DNA of 64,000 bases, from the NCBI GenBank assembly GCA_963920635.1, contig OY987298.1, forward strand, positions 115,062,035 through 115,126,034, written 5' to 3'. The notes under the pieces were generated by a model, which was not told the origin of the DNA, ran no database searches, and saw nothing but the letters and a program-made list of their open reading frames with translations. The position numbers were made by a program, and so were the translations under genes. Shown here piece by piece: positions 22,940-33,551 of the stretch. The first letter of the stretch is position 1. Each line of letters starts with the position of its first letter. This DNA comes from Pseudeuparius sepicola (taxonomy: Eukaryota; Arthropoda; Insecta; Coleoptera; Anthribidae).

Positions 22940-23485
22940 ATCAGGAGGGCGGTAAAGAAATTTTTTTTTTAGTATCACGTCACTTACCTTTTTTTTGTAC
23001 TAGTCAAACCCTTTCACTTCATACCCATGTCAAGTAGGTTGTGCAGAAATATGTAATCCGCCATTGTGGAGCGGCGGCCATATTGAATTTAGTGTGATGT
23101 CACTAACTTTATCATTTTTTACACTTCAAGCCCTTTCATTTGATATCCATATTAAGGGGGTTGGCAAAAACCACATCATCCGCCATCTAGTGGCGACGGC
23201 TATTTTGAAAGTATTACAATATTGAAGATTGCATATTGTATTGTCACCAGAACTTAAGGTGTATGCAAAATTTCAGCTCAATCGGATGTCAAGAAGTGGT
23301 TCTAATTCAGCTTGCAAGATTCCACCCACACATATTAGAGTGGATATCACGAACGATGATTCCTGCGTCACAATGGTCGACAATGGAAATGACATTATCG
23401 GCCATTGTGACGCGGGGATCATCGTTCGTGATATGTATACATACATACCTACATACTAACAGGACAAGTTAAATAAAAGCTTGTA
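22940..23485 (+). mobile_element. 3' end of a non-LTR element with AAATAAAAGCTTGT tail
   Basis: The block contains 'ccctttca(t/c)ttgataccca(t)' twice, 'atccgccat' three times, and 'caaaatttcagctcaatcgg'. It finishes with tacatacatacctacatac followed by aagttaaataaaagcttgt. The repeated 'catac' run followed by this tail is characteristic of 3' ends of RTE-like and related non-LTR elements in arthropods, as far as I recall. The protein-coding part is missing. The assignment to a clade is an inference. Confidence 0.45.
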
Positions 23486-23739
23486 AAAAATCACATCTTT
23501 TACAGGACAGGCACATCATATTTACTCAATAAAACATCATTCTTCGACTACTTTTTTGGGCAAAACATTCTATCAAGTGCGACGCGAGTCAGGTTAAGAT
23601 AAATCTCTGCATGCGCGGCATGCGGTGCCTACTGCAGCCCATGAGGCCAAAACTAGGCACCATCAACGCTCATGTACTTAATTAAGTGAATTATTTCAAT
23701 TTTTACCTTAGGTAGTATTATAAAATTTCCACCTAAAAA

Positions 23740-23795
23740 ATCTGGGGGGGCCCGTGCCCCCCTGCCCCCCCCCCCGACGCGACGCCACTGTTTTC
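23740..23795. repeat. G/C homopolymer cluster ending GACGCCACTG
   Basis: A short segment has a run of seven Gs, then C-runs of about five and twelve, and finishes with gacgcgacgccactg. The complement of this end, CAGTGGCG, is a common terminus of hAT-like elements. A similar end closes at 30233 (ggatacgccactg). The rest of the element is not recognisable. Confidence 0.35.
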
Positions 23796-23830
23796 ACGTG
23801 TGTTCTATTTTTTTTTGGAAATATTTCACT

Positions 23831-23925
23831 ACATAATATTAATAATATAATATTATAATATTAATTTAATTTTTTTTTTTAAATTTTTTTTTTTTAATTT
23901 TAAAATTATAATATTAATTTTCTAC
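23831..23925. repeat. A/T palindrome
   Basis: A nearly pure A/T stretch in which 'attaatattataattttaaaatt' style sequence is mirrored around two T-runs. It is self-complementary and could extrude as a cruciform. It is typical of simple-sequence expansion and does not encode anything. Confidence 0.5.
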
Positions 23926-24424
23926 TTTGGGCACTGAATACTTCACGCTGCATTGTTATTATAGGAAGTCTATCATCAAAATAAACCAAATATTTAATTA
24001 CTGCCCTGTTTTATAGGCGTACTCCCATTTGAATATATTATCTTTATTAACATAATGTATCAGACAAGGACAGAGCAATAAAAAGTTGGTCTTGCGGTTC
24101 TTTAAGCCGAACCCCTCGCTCCAAAACATAAGGGAGAGCAGGTAGGAAAATCATAGCCTCTCTCGATTTTATGGCCGACTTCGCCTTTACATCCTGCCCT
24201 TACTATACTTATTATTTGCCCTACATTGAACACGCATTTTTGCATAATTAATATAAAAAGTGCATAGAACAATAATTCCCGTTTTTTTAAAGTTAATAAC
24301 GCAAATATTTCCATCATGTGCACTGATTAGAATGCTAGTAAGCATCGCTACATGCAAAGTTCTAGACTCGTCACATACCGCCCTTTAAGGATGATAGTAT
24401 AAAGTTTAATTTCTTCCGTCATAG

Positions 24425-24570
24425 TTTCACTATTGGTCGCTGGATGCCCCGACGGCGCTGCTTACATCTACGCCGGAGAACCACAGCCGAACGTCTTTTG
24501 CCGTCGACATCTAATGGCCGGAAACTGCATCCCACAATGGAGCACAAAGCTATGCAAAGTTTTTTTGTAA
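24425..24570 (+). CDS. Candidate host exon with cysteine-bearing peptide
   Basis: A pyrimidine-containing acceptor, ttcttccgtcatag, precedes an open stretch of 47 codons with much higher G/C at third positions than the surroundings (for example GCC, AAC, GTC). The peptide contains AGCPDGAAYIYAGEPQP, then NVFCRRHLMAGNCIPQW and a last cysteine before a TAA at 24568-24570. A phase-1 start would be required. Four cysteines in about 36 residues suggest a small extracellular domain. I do not recognise the family and do not assign a function. A weak donor (gtaaag) overlaps the stop, so the exon might instead continue. Confidence 0.35.
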
Positions 24571-24978
24571 AGTTTTCATACACGCCTAGAGTTAATTCCC
24601 AATCCTCGTAATAGAGGGGGCAAATGCTAGGGACACCTCGGGAATTATTTGTCAGTCGTGTATTGCCAACTGGTAAGGAATCTTATACAACTATAATCAC
24701 TGGCAATAGGCAATTGCCCGTGGGCTGATGATTCTCGGCACCAGGCTGCAGCTGGCCCTCTCTTCACCAGTGCTTGCTCTCCTATTTTTACCACCGTCAA
24801 GTCCCCGACTGAGAAGTCTATACTAAAATCGATCAAATCTTACGCCTGGCGTAAACAAGAGCACGTGCGTTGAAATATTCGCCAGGGCCGCACTGAGGGT
24901 ACGACCTTTATTTAATTTTAGTTTTACAATTGTTTACATCAAAATATTTCCTAAAAGAATTATTGACTTAATTAAAAT

Positions 24979-25058
24979 TGACATGAAAGAAAGAAAATCG
25001 GACATCATTTCAGAAAAATTAAACAGGATTTTCTGTCAGCGCCGGGGGTCGAAGCCGG
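24979..25058 (-). mobile_element. Truncated SINE copy, inverted
   Basis: Read on the minus strand, this copy has the T-arm-like 'cttcgacccccggcgctgac', then 'agaaaatcctg' and 'gaaatgatgtccgattttct', as in the copy at 25231-25350. It is cut off just 5' of the B box. Together the two copies form an inverted pair about 170 bases apart. Confidence 0.6.
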
Positions 25059-25230
25059 CTACACCAGCATGACTTCCAAGATGTATGGTGGTACAACTGT
25101 ATCTAACGTCAAGGTTGTGTCTATTAGTCTGGTGTGTTTCGGAGGAAATTGGAGAGTATTTTCTGTGGTATGGCGCGAACGAAGGCTTCTCCGTTCAGCT
25201 ACTATACAAACAGACCGACTTAATTTCAAC

Positions 25231-25350
25231 GGTTCAGCGTAGTGTAGTGGCCTAGCAAGCGAGAGGTCCCGGGTTCGACCCCCGGCGCTGACAGAAAATC
25301 CTTTTTAATTCATCTGAAATGATGTCCGATTTTCTTTCTTTCATGTCCAT
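25231..25350 (+). mobile_element. tRNA-derived SINE with A and B boxes
   Basis: Box A tagtgtagtgg (25240-25250) and box B ggttcgacccc (25272-25282) fit the internal RNA polymerase III promoter of tRNA genes. The string tcagcg (from 25233) pairs with cgctga (to 25292), like an acceptor stem, and ccggg/cccgg form a T-arm around ttcgacc. The tRNA-like part is only about 62 bases, so the anticodon arm is shortened. It is not a functional tRNA gene. A tail of about 55 bases ending ttctttctttcatgtcc follows and is shared with the inverted copy at 24979-25058. Confidence 0.65.
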
Positions 25351-25913
25351 TGGTCTACGTCCTATACGTATGAAAGTACTTCTCCATTTCCATTTTCATT
25401 TTTAATTAAAATGGTTCAAAACATCGATAAAATTATTTGTGATAGTGTCTAAATAGCTGAAAACAACAAGATAAAATCGAATAATTACACTTTTGCGATC
25501 GAGTACGTCCCTGTTGCCGAGTCGGGTGTATTGTATTGTATTAAGTATTGACAAAAATAAGACGATTTCAACTTGCTAAAACTGGGGCTGTGTGTCGACA
25601 AATTTCAGGGGAGCTGTATATACTTATGACGTAGGAGGACGGCGCGTGCCTCTGGTTGGGCTGCTTCTGAGCACACATGATCCCCTGGGCCTAATCTATA
25701 GACCCTCGCTATGACTTCAGACAAACGAGGCATGAGCACGCATAATAATTGTCCCCCTCCCGCCCCGATACCCAAACAATTGTTTATGCTACTTATAGTA
25801 TAGACTATAGAGTTTACAGGGGAGACAATTTAAAGACACACCTCAAGAATGGTTGGAATGGAGCGTATATGTAACACAATATTGTTTTGTGAGATGGAGC
25901 AAGATTATGCCTG

Positions 25914-26190
25914 TTAATGTAAATTAATTTTAAATTGGCTTACCCGAGACGAAGGAGAATTTATATGCTGCTGAAACCGAAATAAGTCCTCTATTATCAC
26001 ACAGAGATTTCTAGCGGAGTCAGTCACAGGAAGAGGTTGCCGATCCACAACAATATTAACCTGTGGTGTAAGAGCAGTGGTTAATTTTTTTAGCCAAATA
26101 TTAGTAATGTAGTTTTTTAGCATTGACGCATAAACCATGTTTTTTTAACATCTCCGTAATCACCCACTAGTCGTTATGTATAAGCCACAT
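25914..26190 (-). pseudogene. Jockey-like reverse transcriptase remnant
   Basis: The minus strand reads LPVTDSARNLCVIIEDLFRF followed by QQHINSPSSRVSQFKINL. This matches the 'VKNLGVIxDxxLxFxxHI' segment just after the palm domain in jockey-superfamily reverse transcriptases. Immediately upstream, in another frame (about 26100-26180), HGLCVNAKK resembles the preceding 'NGLxLNxxKT' motif, so a frameshift separates them. No catalytic motif remains. The fragment lies just upstream of the THAP gene candidate on the opposite strand. Confidence 0.55.
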
Positions 26191-26529
26191 ACCTGTATAT
26201 TAACATATACCGCTTTTGGCCCTCTTGCGCACGGCAAAGCGCAGAGAACGAAAAGAGATTAAATTCGCCGCCATTTTTAACTCTATATTGACAGTTTGAA
26301 TGGTGGCTACCTTGTTCTTTGTTTAATTTTTTTTTATAGTGCATGAATGAAATTTCATTATACTATTTGAAGGCGCCGCTGGTAAAATCATAATAGTCAG
26401 CGTGACATGCTTTTTTGATAGACGAGTGATTAGTTTTTAGTCGCGATTTCTTTATATTTTGCACGGTTAATAGCTTTTCGTTTTCATATTTACGAAATCA
26501 AAAAAATGACTTGATAAAGCATTGTAAAA

Positions 26530-26727
26530 ATGCGAAGAGAATTTTACATCCAGATTGTGAAATTAGGTACATTCCATACGTAAGTAAACAAATATAATTT
26601 TTTTTTCGTTGATATTTTCTGATTTCTTGCTAATTTTTAGGTTTTCTAGAGAAGAAACTAAATTTAGAAAGTGGCGTAGAACCCTAGGTGTCATTGACAA
26701 TAATAATATATTCAAGAAGTTCAAGAA
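26530..26727 (+). CDS. THAP-like gene candidate, exons A and B
   Basis: Exon A (26530-26579) starts at an ATG and ends ACATTCCATAC|GTAAGT. Exon B (26641-26727) follows a ttttttag-type acceptor after a 61-base intron and ends AAGAA|GTAACT. Joined, they read LGTFHTFSREETKFRKWRRT, which resembles the first half of a THAP zinc finger ('vtFHrFPxdexxrxkWxxxl'), including the invariant tryptophan. Both junctions are phase 2, as are those of the downstream exons at 30257 and 31317, so the frame carries through. The expected N-terminal Cys-x-Cys pair is not visible in this frame. A CKN-like string just upstream lies in another frame, which hints at a frameshift or a missed exon. Confidence 0.35.
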
Positions 26728-27235
26728 GTAACTCGTGGAGATGAGGAAAATGGAGACATTGTAATTCTCGATACGACGAAGAGAGCCGCATTTCTGGAGC
26801 AGATCACCGCAGATTACCGCCAGCAAAATTATTGAAGCTTATCAAAGAAAAGCGTAATTAGAAATCACTTCACTTGCATTTTTGAAGAAAAGATTAAAGT
26901 AGTAGAAGTTGAAGTTACAAAGTTTTCTTTTGCTTGTATTTTTTAAACAAACAAAAAGAAAAAAATTAGCTGCCTTCTATCTCTCCCTACTCCTATCGCT
27001 ATTGACGACAAGGTTGTCAATTATAGGACACCTCTCAATAAATTTAAATTGAGAATAAAGACCATTCTGATACATTTGGCAACGGTGCCCGGCTCGTAGT
27101 CTGTTCAAAGAGAAATAGCGCAACGGGAGTAGATAAAGCCGTCGCGCCTGCACCCGCGGGGCAATTTTTAATTACGAGCATTTTTTTTATTTGTGAACCA
27201 TCCCTTCAAAAAACATTAACATAAACATAAACATA

Positions 27236-27457
27236 AACATTTTGGAGTTTCACTATATTACTCTGTTGTTTAAAACAAATATTTTTCGTTATTACATTGA
27301 TCGTCTATCTTTATCACGAGATCCACAAATTAGAGTTAAATAAATTTAGTATAAAATTTTAATACGGAATTTTTCAAAAACGGAAAAAGATAATGCCACA
27401 AAGTTTAATATCATTTTGATTGCCTTGGTGAGCAGATTTCAAAAATCCAATAATATA
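27236..27457 (+). repeat. Dispersed repeat, copy 1 (partner at 50.3 kb)
   Basis: This block matches 50277-50502 in the same orientation, including acattttggagtttcactat, cacgagatccacaaatt and aaaaagataatgccacaaag. The segments at 6940-7015 and 7200-7300 look like a more diverged relative. The copy here runs into tacagggagtac, a degraded CAGGG-type end, so it may be the edge of a TA-target element. Confidence 0.65.
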
Positions 27458-29519
27458 CAGGGAGTACATATTTTGAGCTCCACAAGAAAACGTAAGAAAC
27501 AAGAACGTGACACGTTTGGAGAGCTAGGTGACGTTAAAAAGAAAATAAGTCATACATGGTCAACTTTTCGGGCTATACCAAAAAAATCGACAAAATGGAG
27601 ATTAATTTGAAATTAGAGGCAATGAGATAACACAAGAACTTTGGTAAGAGAAAATTCGTCTACAATTTGAACAACTGTTGCATTTTTAATTTTGTTATTT
27701 CGATTCCCACTTTAAACACAAATTGCAACTTATTTATTAATTTGAAAACTAGTACAAATTGTGGAAAAACTATATCTTATGATAAAATATAGTTAGATAC
27801 ATCATATGTGATCTAATTGAGGCTAATCTCCAATTTATTAATCCAGTCGGTAGGGACTGGCACATCGAAAGTACATTTTCGTCATAACAGCTGGATTATT
27901 GATAGAATCTGTATAGAATAATGTGTATAGTAATTGTATGTGAAAACATACTAAATCTAAGCCCCGCTAAAAAGTTAACGACATTTTAAGATAAAAAAGC
28001 TGTTTTTAAAATATTTTACGATACATTTTCTTAAATAAATGTGGTATGTGGTAAATGACTTCCTATGGTAAAATGACCCGAATCTAATTTGTCCGCAATG
28101 GATTTGTGTACAAAACGGCCTCAGTCTGATTGTAATAAATGAAATAATTAAATTGCAAAATTAAAAATTAAGAGTTATTTTTAAGTAGTAGGAATTTAAA
28201 TAATTATTTATAAAAAAGAAACTTATCTGAAATGCAAAATGAAAAATACACTTTAAACTATTTACAATATTCACCCATAACTCCAATGTCAGATATGCAA
28301 AAATGTTTTAACGATGTTAAAGCTTCGCATACTATTGGCATATGGTGCATATGAATATGGTCAATAAGGTGTTAGTAGGGGGCCACGTCGGCGCACCGCA
28401 CATCGCACTTCGCACCGCCCCTCGCCTGGTACGGCAAAGCAAATAGATACATTTAGTGGAGTCAACGTAGACGAAAAATGGTGTTAATTAGGAATTAATT
28501 AGGGAAGTCATGGATTTGAATAAAACCTTTTGAAACACCTTCAAACATACTTTTAATTAAAAGTCCGCAGGTGGAAAAAGTGCGCTTTTTATTTTAAAAA
28601 TAAAAAAAAATAAAAAAATCGATCTTTCACCGAAATTTCTCAAAAATCGTCTACAATTAATCGTAGAATCATTATTTTTCAATGGAAATGTATATTTTTA
28701 TGTTTTTTGAGATGCCGATTGTGAATATAAAGTAAAAAAAAATTACAAATAAAATGACGCCTAGTAAAAATGAAGTTGAATGCAAGAATAATCGAATTTT
28801 AAATTTTAATTTTTTTCCGAGATAATCTCATATCGATACGACAGGTAAGGTAAGTAAATTAGAAATACGTTTAAGGGAATAAAAAGTGAAAATCTAGCCA
28901 TTTACGAAAAGCTCAAGCAGATTTTTATTTATTTCATGGCATGCTTGACCACGGAAATCTTTGAAAACAAATACCTACCTTCTTCTTTCAAATAACAATT
29001 TATTAATTATTATTTTGGCGATAACTCCGAAACTAATGAAGATATCAAAATACCAAAGTATTTTTTGTTGTAAATATAATCTACTTTTCGATTAGAACAG
29101 AATAAATGTCATTGAATTTAAAATTTCGGAGAAAATTGTAATAAAAGGAAAATTTTTCGAATTGCGCCCTCTAGCGGTGACCACGAAATTCGAAATGATC
29201 TTACTGGACAATCATTTGATAGAAAAAGGAAATCTCTCTTCAACAAGCCCAAATTCAACCAATTCGGTTAAGCTAAACCGAAGTTAGCAGCATTTTTTCA
29301 AGTCAAGGTTTATCCGCCCGTCTTACCTCTATTTGAAGAGCAAGAGCCGAAAATGGTTCAGTATTTGCTGAAGAGTGCAATAAAATTATTTTTGATATTA
29401 ATTAGATATTTTTTTGAGAAAACTCATTTTTCAAATTTACTGTTGCGAATACGCCCCCTAGCGGCCGACCTACAAACTTAAATATAATTTACAGCGATTT
29501 TTCGTGACCATTCATTGAA

Positions 29520-30107
29520 ATTTTATTCTAAGTAACTTTTTAAGACGACAAAATTTTCTTGCAAAAAAAAACAACAACATCAAGTTAATTAAACTGTCAA
29601 AAAATAAATGTGCTTGTTTATTTAAATTTTATTTTGAATTTAATTGCATACGAGTGTCGATATGCACCTGCAACGATGCAGATATTTGAAAATTTCTCGA
29701 AAAATGTCACCTTTGGCGTTATTCACCAAGTATACCTTTTTTGCTTAGAAAACGTGTGGGAAGGGGATGAATTCACAAAATGTCGTAAAAGTATACTGTC
29801 AAAAAAGTTAGGGCAAATTAAATTAAATAATGATAGCGTACGCAGCGCTCTCTACGGTTGCACCAAAAATAATACCCATCAAATTATGACTTCTCTCTCC
29901 AAAAAAACCCGGGCTACCAAATTTTGGAAGAAAATTTTGTCGTCTCAAAAAGTTACTTAAAAAAATCGAAAATAAAATTTCAATTTCAACACACTGCATC
30001 TCGAAAATCAAATATCCGCGGACCCATGTTCATATGAACTTTTCGTCATATTTTCCATTTTTCTTTTTAATTTTTCAAGTTGGTGCATTTATTTCCGGAC
30101 ACCCTGT
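29520..30107. mobile_element. Inverted-repeat element ending GGACACCCTGTA
   Basis: The string aagtaactttttaagacgac with aaaattttctt at about 29530-29562 is mirrored at 29924-29960 (aagaaaattttgtcgtct ... agttactt). The right end closes with ccggacaccctg before TA. The matching CAGGGTGTCCGG start was not found, so the left side is truncated or rearranged. A plus-strand open stretch at 29610-29960 lies between the arms and shows no known domain. Confidence 0.45.
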
Positions 30108-30217
30108 ATTTATTTATTTCAGAAAATATGTCTTTTTCTGTTTTTATTTATTAAAATTATCGACAGAGTTTTGTTATTTATAACTGATTGCTCCCAGACG
30201 TTAATCCTGGATACGCC

Positions 30218-30233
30218 ACTGTTGTATTTGTAT
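30218..30233. repeat. CAGTGGCG-type transposon terminus
   Basis: cctggatacgccactg is the complement of CAGTGGCGTATCCAGG, a terminus style common among hAT-like and related cut-and-paste elements. It stops 23 bases before the THAP exon. The partner end was not found. Confidence 0.35.
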
Positions 30234-30256
30234 AATTAAAATAGAAAATTTTAAAG

Positions 30257-30505
30257 GACACCGTGCAAAATAGTTTGTTCTGATCATTTTCGAAAAGAAG
30301 ATTTTATGAAATTTCCAGGTAAAATAGTTTTAAAAAAGCACTCAGTCCCAACTATCAATTTAGAAAATCTGGTTGAGCCTATTGCTGATCCATCGGGAAT
30401 AAATGTGCCCTCAGATATTTCAACCACCACAAATACTAGTCAGAGCGAACACAGAATAACCGAAAAGAAAAAAAAATCTTTCCGCCGAAAACCAATTGAG
30501 CAAAG
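30257..30505 (+). CDS. THAP zinc-finger exon (C-terminal half of domain)
   Basis: The exon reads TPCKIVCSDHFRKEDF and then LKKHSVPTINL. 'CSxHF...dF' carries the last zinc ligands (C-x2-H) of the THAP domain, and 'AVPTI' is its conserved C-terminal motif, here SVPTI. THAP proteins bind DNA sequence-specifically in the nucleus, and the domain also occurs in P-type transposases. After the domain come low-complexity Ser/Thr-rich and Lys/Arg-rich stretches. The exon ends CAAAG|GTAGGT. The frame is closed by stop codons soon after the donor, which supports splicing. The start at 30257 follows an AG with a poor pyrimidine tract. It joins in phase with exons at 26641-26727 and 31317. Codon use is AT-rich like its surroundings. 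A host gene or a domesticated or dead P-like element are both possible. Confidence 0.6.
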
Positions 30506-30575
30506 GTAGGTATAAATATTTGACTAAAACTCAAACTAATTTTTTTTATTGATTAATTAATTTGCCTATTAGTAT

Positions 30576-31070
30576 TGTCACACTTGTCGTGTGTGTCGTA
30601 GGGTTGGACTGACCCCCACGGCTTGCCGGGATCACTGGGAGGGGTCGCTGCCGCTGATGAAGCGTAATCCAAAGAGACACAGATATAAACGAAAACAACT
30701 TGTATTATCCAGAGCTCACAAAGACGTTTGTAACAGCATCTTGGCTGCTTGGGAGACGCGGGGTGGAGCTGTGGACCAGCGAAACCGTCACTGACCGACG
30801 CGCGGGCAACCTAGGTACGAAGGTTCTCCGGCTCGCGACCGCGGAGACCAATCTCACACTTCAGCAGGACCCCCGAGGAATCTGTCGTTAACCCCCTCAC
30901 AGAAGTCTAGTCAGAAAACAAGTTTGCTGTGCCCGATTCGACCATTTAGGGGTGGTTGACGATCTAGTGGCTGCTGAAAAGCGGGATCCACTGATGCCCA
31001 GTTTTGAAATTGAGCTGTACTTATACCCGCAGATTCTGCTGAATCGGCGGGTGGACTTTGATCCAACTCT
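30576..31070 (-). mobile_element. Gypsy-like LTR with adjoining internal DNA, copy 1
   Basis: On the minus strand a 326-bp block starts TGTGAGGGGGTTAACGACAG (30901) and ends cgacaagtgtgaca (30576), so it has LTR-style TG...CA termini. Upstream of it, 30902-31070 is shared with the copy at 35655-35925 (gggcatcagtggatcccgct, gtcgaatcgggcacag) and would be internal sequence. Only one LTR is present and no target duplication was seen, so this is a truncated element. It lies inside the predicted last intron of the THAP gene. The reading frames here are not convincing genes. Confidence 0.5.
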
Positions 31071-31316
31071 CGTTTAATTTATTGATTAATCCTCGTATTT
31101 AGATTATTGACTGTACCTCGTATTCATTAAATTGTTATTGTTATCTTTATTTTTGTTTTTGTTAGGTAGAAGTTGGTTTGAATAATTCGGTCACTGGTCC
31201 ACAGATATCACTTTACTTTGGCGACAGTATTGTGTTCAAGTAATATTAAAGAAGTGCTACTTTGCTATTTCATATTGCTATTATTGGTTTCATTTTATGA
31301 ATATATTTTATTCTAG

Positions 31317-31404
31317 AATTGTTTATCAAGACACATCTACTACTAGTAATCAAAGCCAAAAGAGAAGTGGTCGTAAAAGAAAATTGTGGTATATAATACA
31401 ATAA
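31317..31404 (+). CDS. THAP-like gene candidate, last exon
   Basis: A good acceptor, atattttattctag, precedes this exon. It joins in phase 2 to the THAP exon ending at 30505 and adds RIVYQDTSTTSNQS, then the basic tail KRSGRKRKLW, before a TAA at 31402-31404. A basic cluster fits a nuclear protein. An alternative donor (TTGTG|GTATAT) lies just before the stop, so the last exon may lie elsewhere. The DD41D transposon begins only 157 bases downstream. Confidence 0.35.
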
Positions 31405-32132
31405 TAGCTATTTTCGCAGAAAAATAACTGTCGGATTTGACAGTCTTTGTTCCTCTTAAGAAACAAGCAGGGTATCATTGGAATCCTGTTAATATTTGTA
31501 ACACAACTTGCCATTAATGGTGGCAAACGAATTAATCCATGTCTGGCAGTGGCAGCATATACAGGGTTAACTATCACTTAGTACAAAAATTTTTATGGCA
31601 GATAAAGAAAAATTAGACTTGCTAAAATAAATTTTCAAAAATTTTCTAACATTTGTCTTAAGCCTAAAAAAATTTTTTTTCAAATTGTATTAAACCCCTC
31701 AAAAAACGCCGCCTATGGACGCCCGCGCGACATGTCTAAAAATTTCGCATATGTCAATAGCGCGGCGTTGCCACGTCTATCAATTTATCCGAGGATTCAC
31801 CACAAAATTTCGATTTCCTTTTAAAAACGATTACTTTCTGAGGAACATGTAGAATGCCTATGAAACACCTACCTTACTGACATTTCCAGGATTGTTTGCA
31901 CCATTTTCTGTTTTCTTGCTTTTTTACATTAAAAGTCACACAACACAACATTCACATTTTTTAAATCTGTTGGGGATCTCTTGGTTTCCCTCTGCTATTC
32001 CTTTTGTTTGAAGCGAGGTACTCAGCCTGACGACCACGACGAGGTAGATCCCCTCCGCCAGGAAAACCCCGAAGGGTAACCGAAAAATCACAACTGCACT
32101 AGCACACATTGCACAAATGCACATGCAAAGCA

Positions 32133-33450
32133 CTACAGTAGCTGTTCAAAGAGGCCGCCGTTAACTTCGATGCACAAATTCACTCGGTTAACTAAAGAAG
32201 TCCGGATACGTGCAAAAAGTCCATGATTATTCCGGATTTGAACAGCTGCACCTTCAATTCGTTCACGTAACTGCTGCTCGTTGTCGATTTCCTGCTCGTA
32301 CACAATCGCCTTCATGAATCCCCAAATACAAAAATCCATTGGATTCAAGTCTGGTGATCGCGGCGGCCATGCAATGGGCCCTCCTCTTCCGATCCAACGG
32401 TTGGGGCATTGGTCGTCTAAAAGTGCACGAACAGGTCTCGCAAAATGGGCTGGTGCACCATCGTGCATAAACCACATGTCATGCAGTACTTGTAGTGGCA
32501 AATTATCAAACAAAACATTTGTCAGAAAATACAAGTATCGTTCAGCGTTTAAATTTTCCGGTAGAATGTATGGTCCAATTAATCGATCTCCATAAACTCC
32601 AGCCCAAACATTGATGGAAAACCGACGTTGGAAATTAAACCGCCAAACAGCATGTGGGTTCTCATCGGACCAAATATGGCTGTTGTGTCTAAAAAAAAAA
32701 AACAAAAATTAGAAATATTCACAATTTTGGCGAAGGCGTTAGGATTGACATAGCCAATTTTATAATAAATAAAAAAGATAATATGGAGGAGAGAAAGCTA
32801 TAAGTAAGTAAAAATTTACATACGTGTTTAAAACCCCAGCACGTGTGAAGCAGCATTCGCCTGTCCAAAGAATGTTGAAAACAAAGTTTGGGTCTTGGGC
32901 GATTCGATCACGTAGCCAAGTGCAGTAGGTCATTCTCACCGGAAAATCATTTGCTTCTAATGCTTGGACCTTTTGTATGTGATAAGGGTGAAGGCCGTTT
33001 TCCCTTAGAATCCTCCATGCCTGTAAATAATTGTATTGTTACATTTTAAATTTTATGTAGGTATTAGGTGCAAGCAAAGACAATCCCATCACATGGGATA
33101 GTCTTTGGTAGAAGTCAGTTTTATTGGTTTTATTTTACTTGCCTTGTTCTGAGATATTCCCAATCTCCTTGCAATAGCTGTAGTGCTTATGGAAGGTTGC
33201 TCTTCCACCAAATCAAGCACTGACTCAACATCGTCCATGTTCATCCAGGCCCACCCCTTCGAGCTTGCAAAACACCAGTGTTTCGCATACGTTGTACAAT
33301 GTTCACGAAAGTACGTGGGTTAGGCATATTTGCCCTGTTAGGAAAACGAATACGGTATTCTGCTGCAGCTCGATGTGCACTTTCATCGCATCTCCCGTAC
33401 ATTATAACCATGTCCGTTAACTCGGCGTTCGAATACTCCGGCATTTTCAC
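32133..33450 (-). pseudogene. DD41D transposase with two introns, catalytic D lost
   Basis: The transposase would cut and paste its element at TA sites. It starts MPEYSNAELTDMVIMYG (33450), a DUF4817-type N-terminus. A TGA at about 33241-33243 and a frame change break it before the helix-turn-helix part (DLVEEQPSISTTAIARRLG). Exon 1 ends AACAAG|gcaagt, a GC donor, and joins in frame to GCATGGAGG after ttatttacag (33020). Exon 2 (32825-33020) ends AACAC|gtatgt. Exon 3 starts after ttttttag at 32698. The first catalytic motif reads LWTGE instead of LWTDE, so the first Asp is Gly. The second is in FMHDGAPAHF and the third in SPDLNPMDF, with 41 residues between, which gives DD41D. Length and order match the family. 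Confidence 0.85.
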
Positions 33451-33551
33451 AAAGACGCTGAACGATTTGCCGCGAAAATCAAGACAAAACTGGGAAATAA
33501 CGCCATGTTACATTCGCAAATGCCCTCCGTCGGCTACTAGCCAAACTTGAA

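Larger units (their letters stand above)
26728..30256. other. Predicted large intron filled with repeats
   Basis: If the THAP gene model is right this is a 3.5-kb intron. It holds an A/T-rich background, a short (cataaa)n run at about 27213-27240, the dispersed repeat 27236-27457, a CG-rich patch at 28380-28440, and two blocks with 'gcgccctctagcgg' / 'cgccccctagcgg' (29164 and 29453). The right-hand end of a TA-target element (29520-30107) and a terminus reading ggatacgccactg (ending 30233) also lie here. Nothing else is recognised. Confidence 0.3.
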
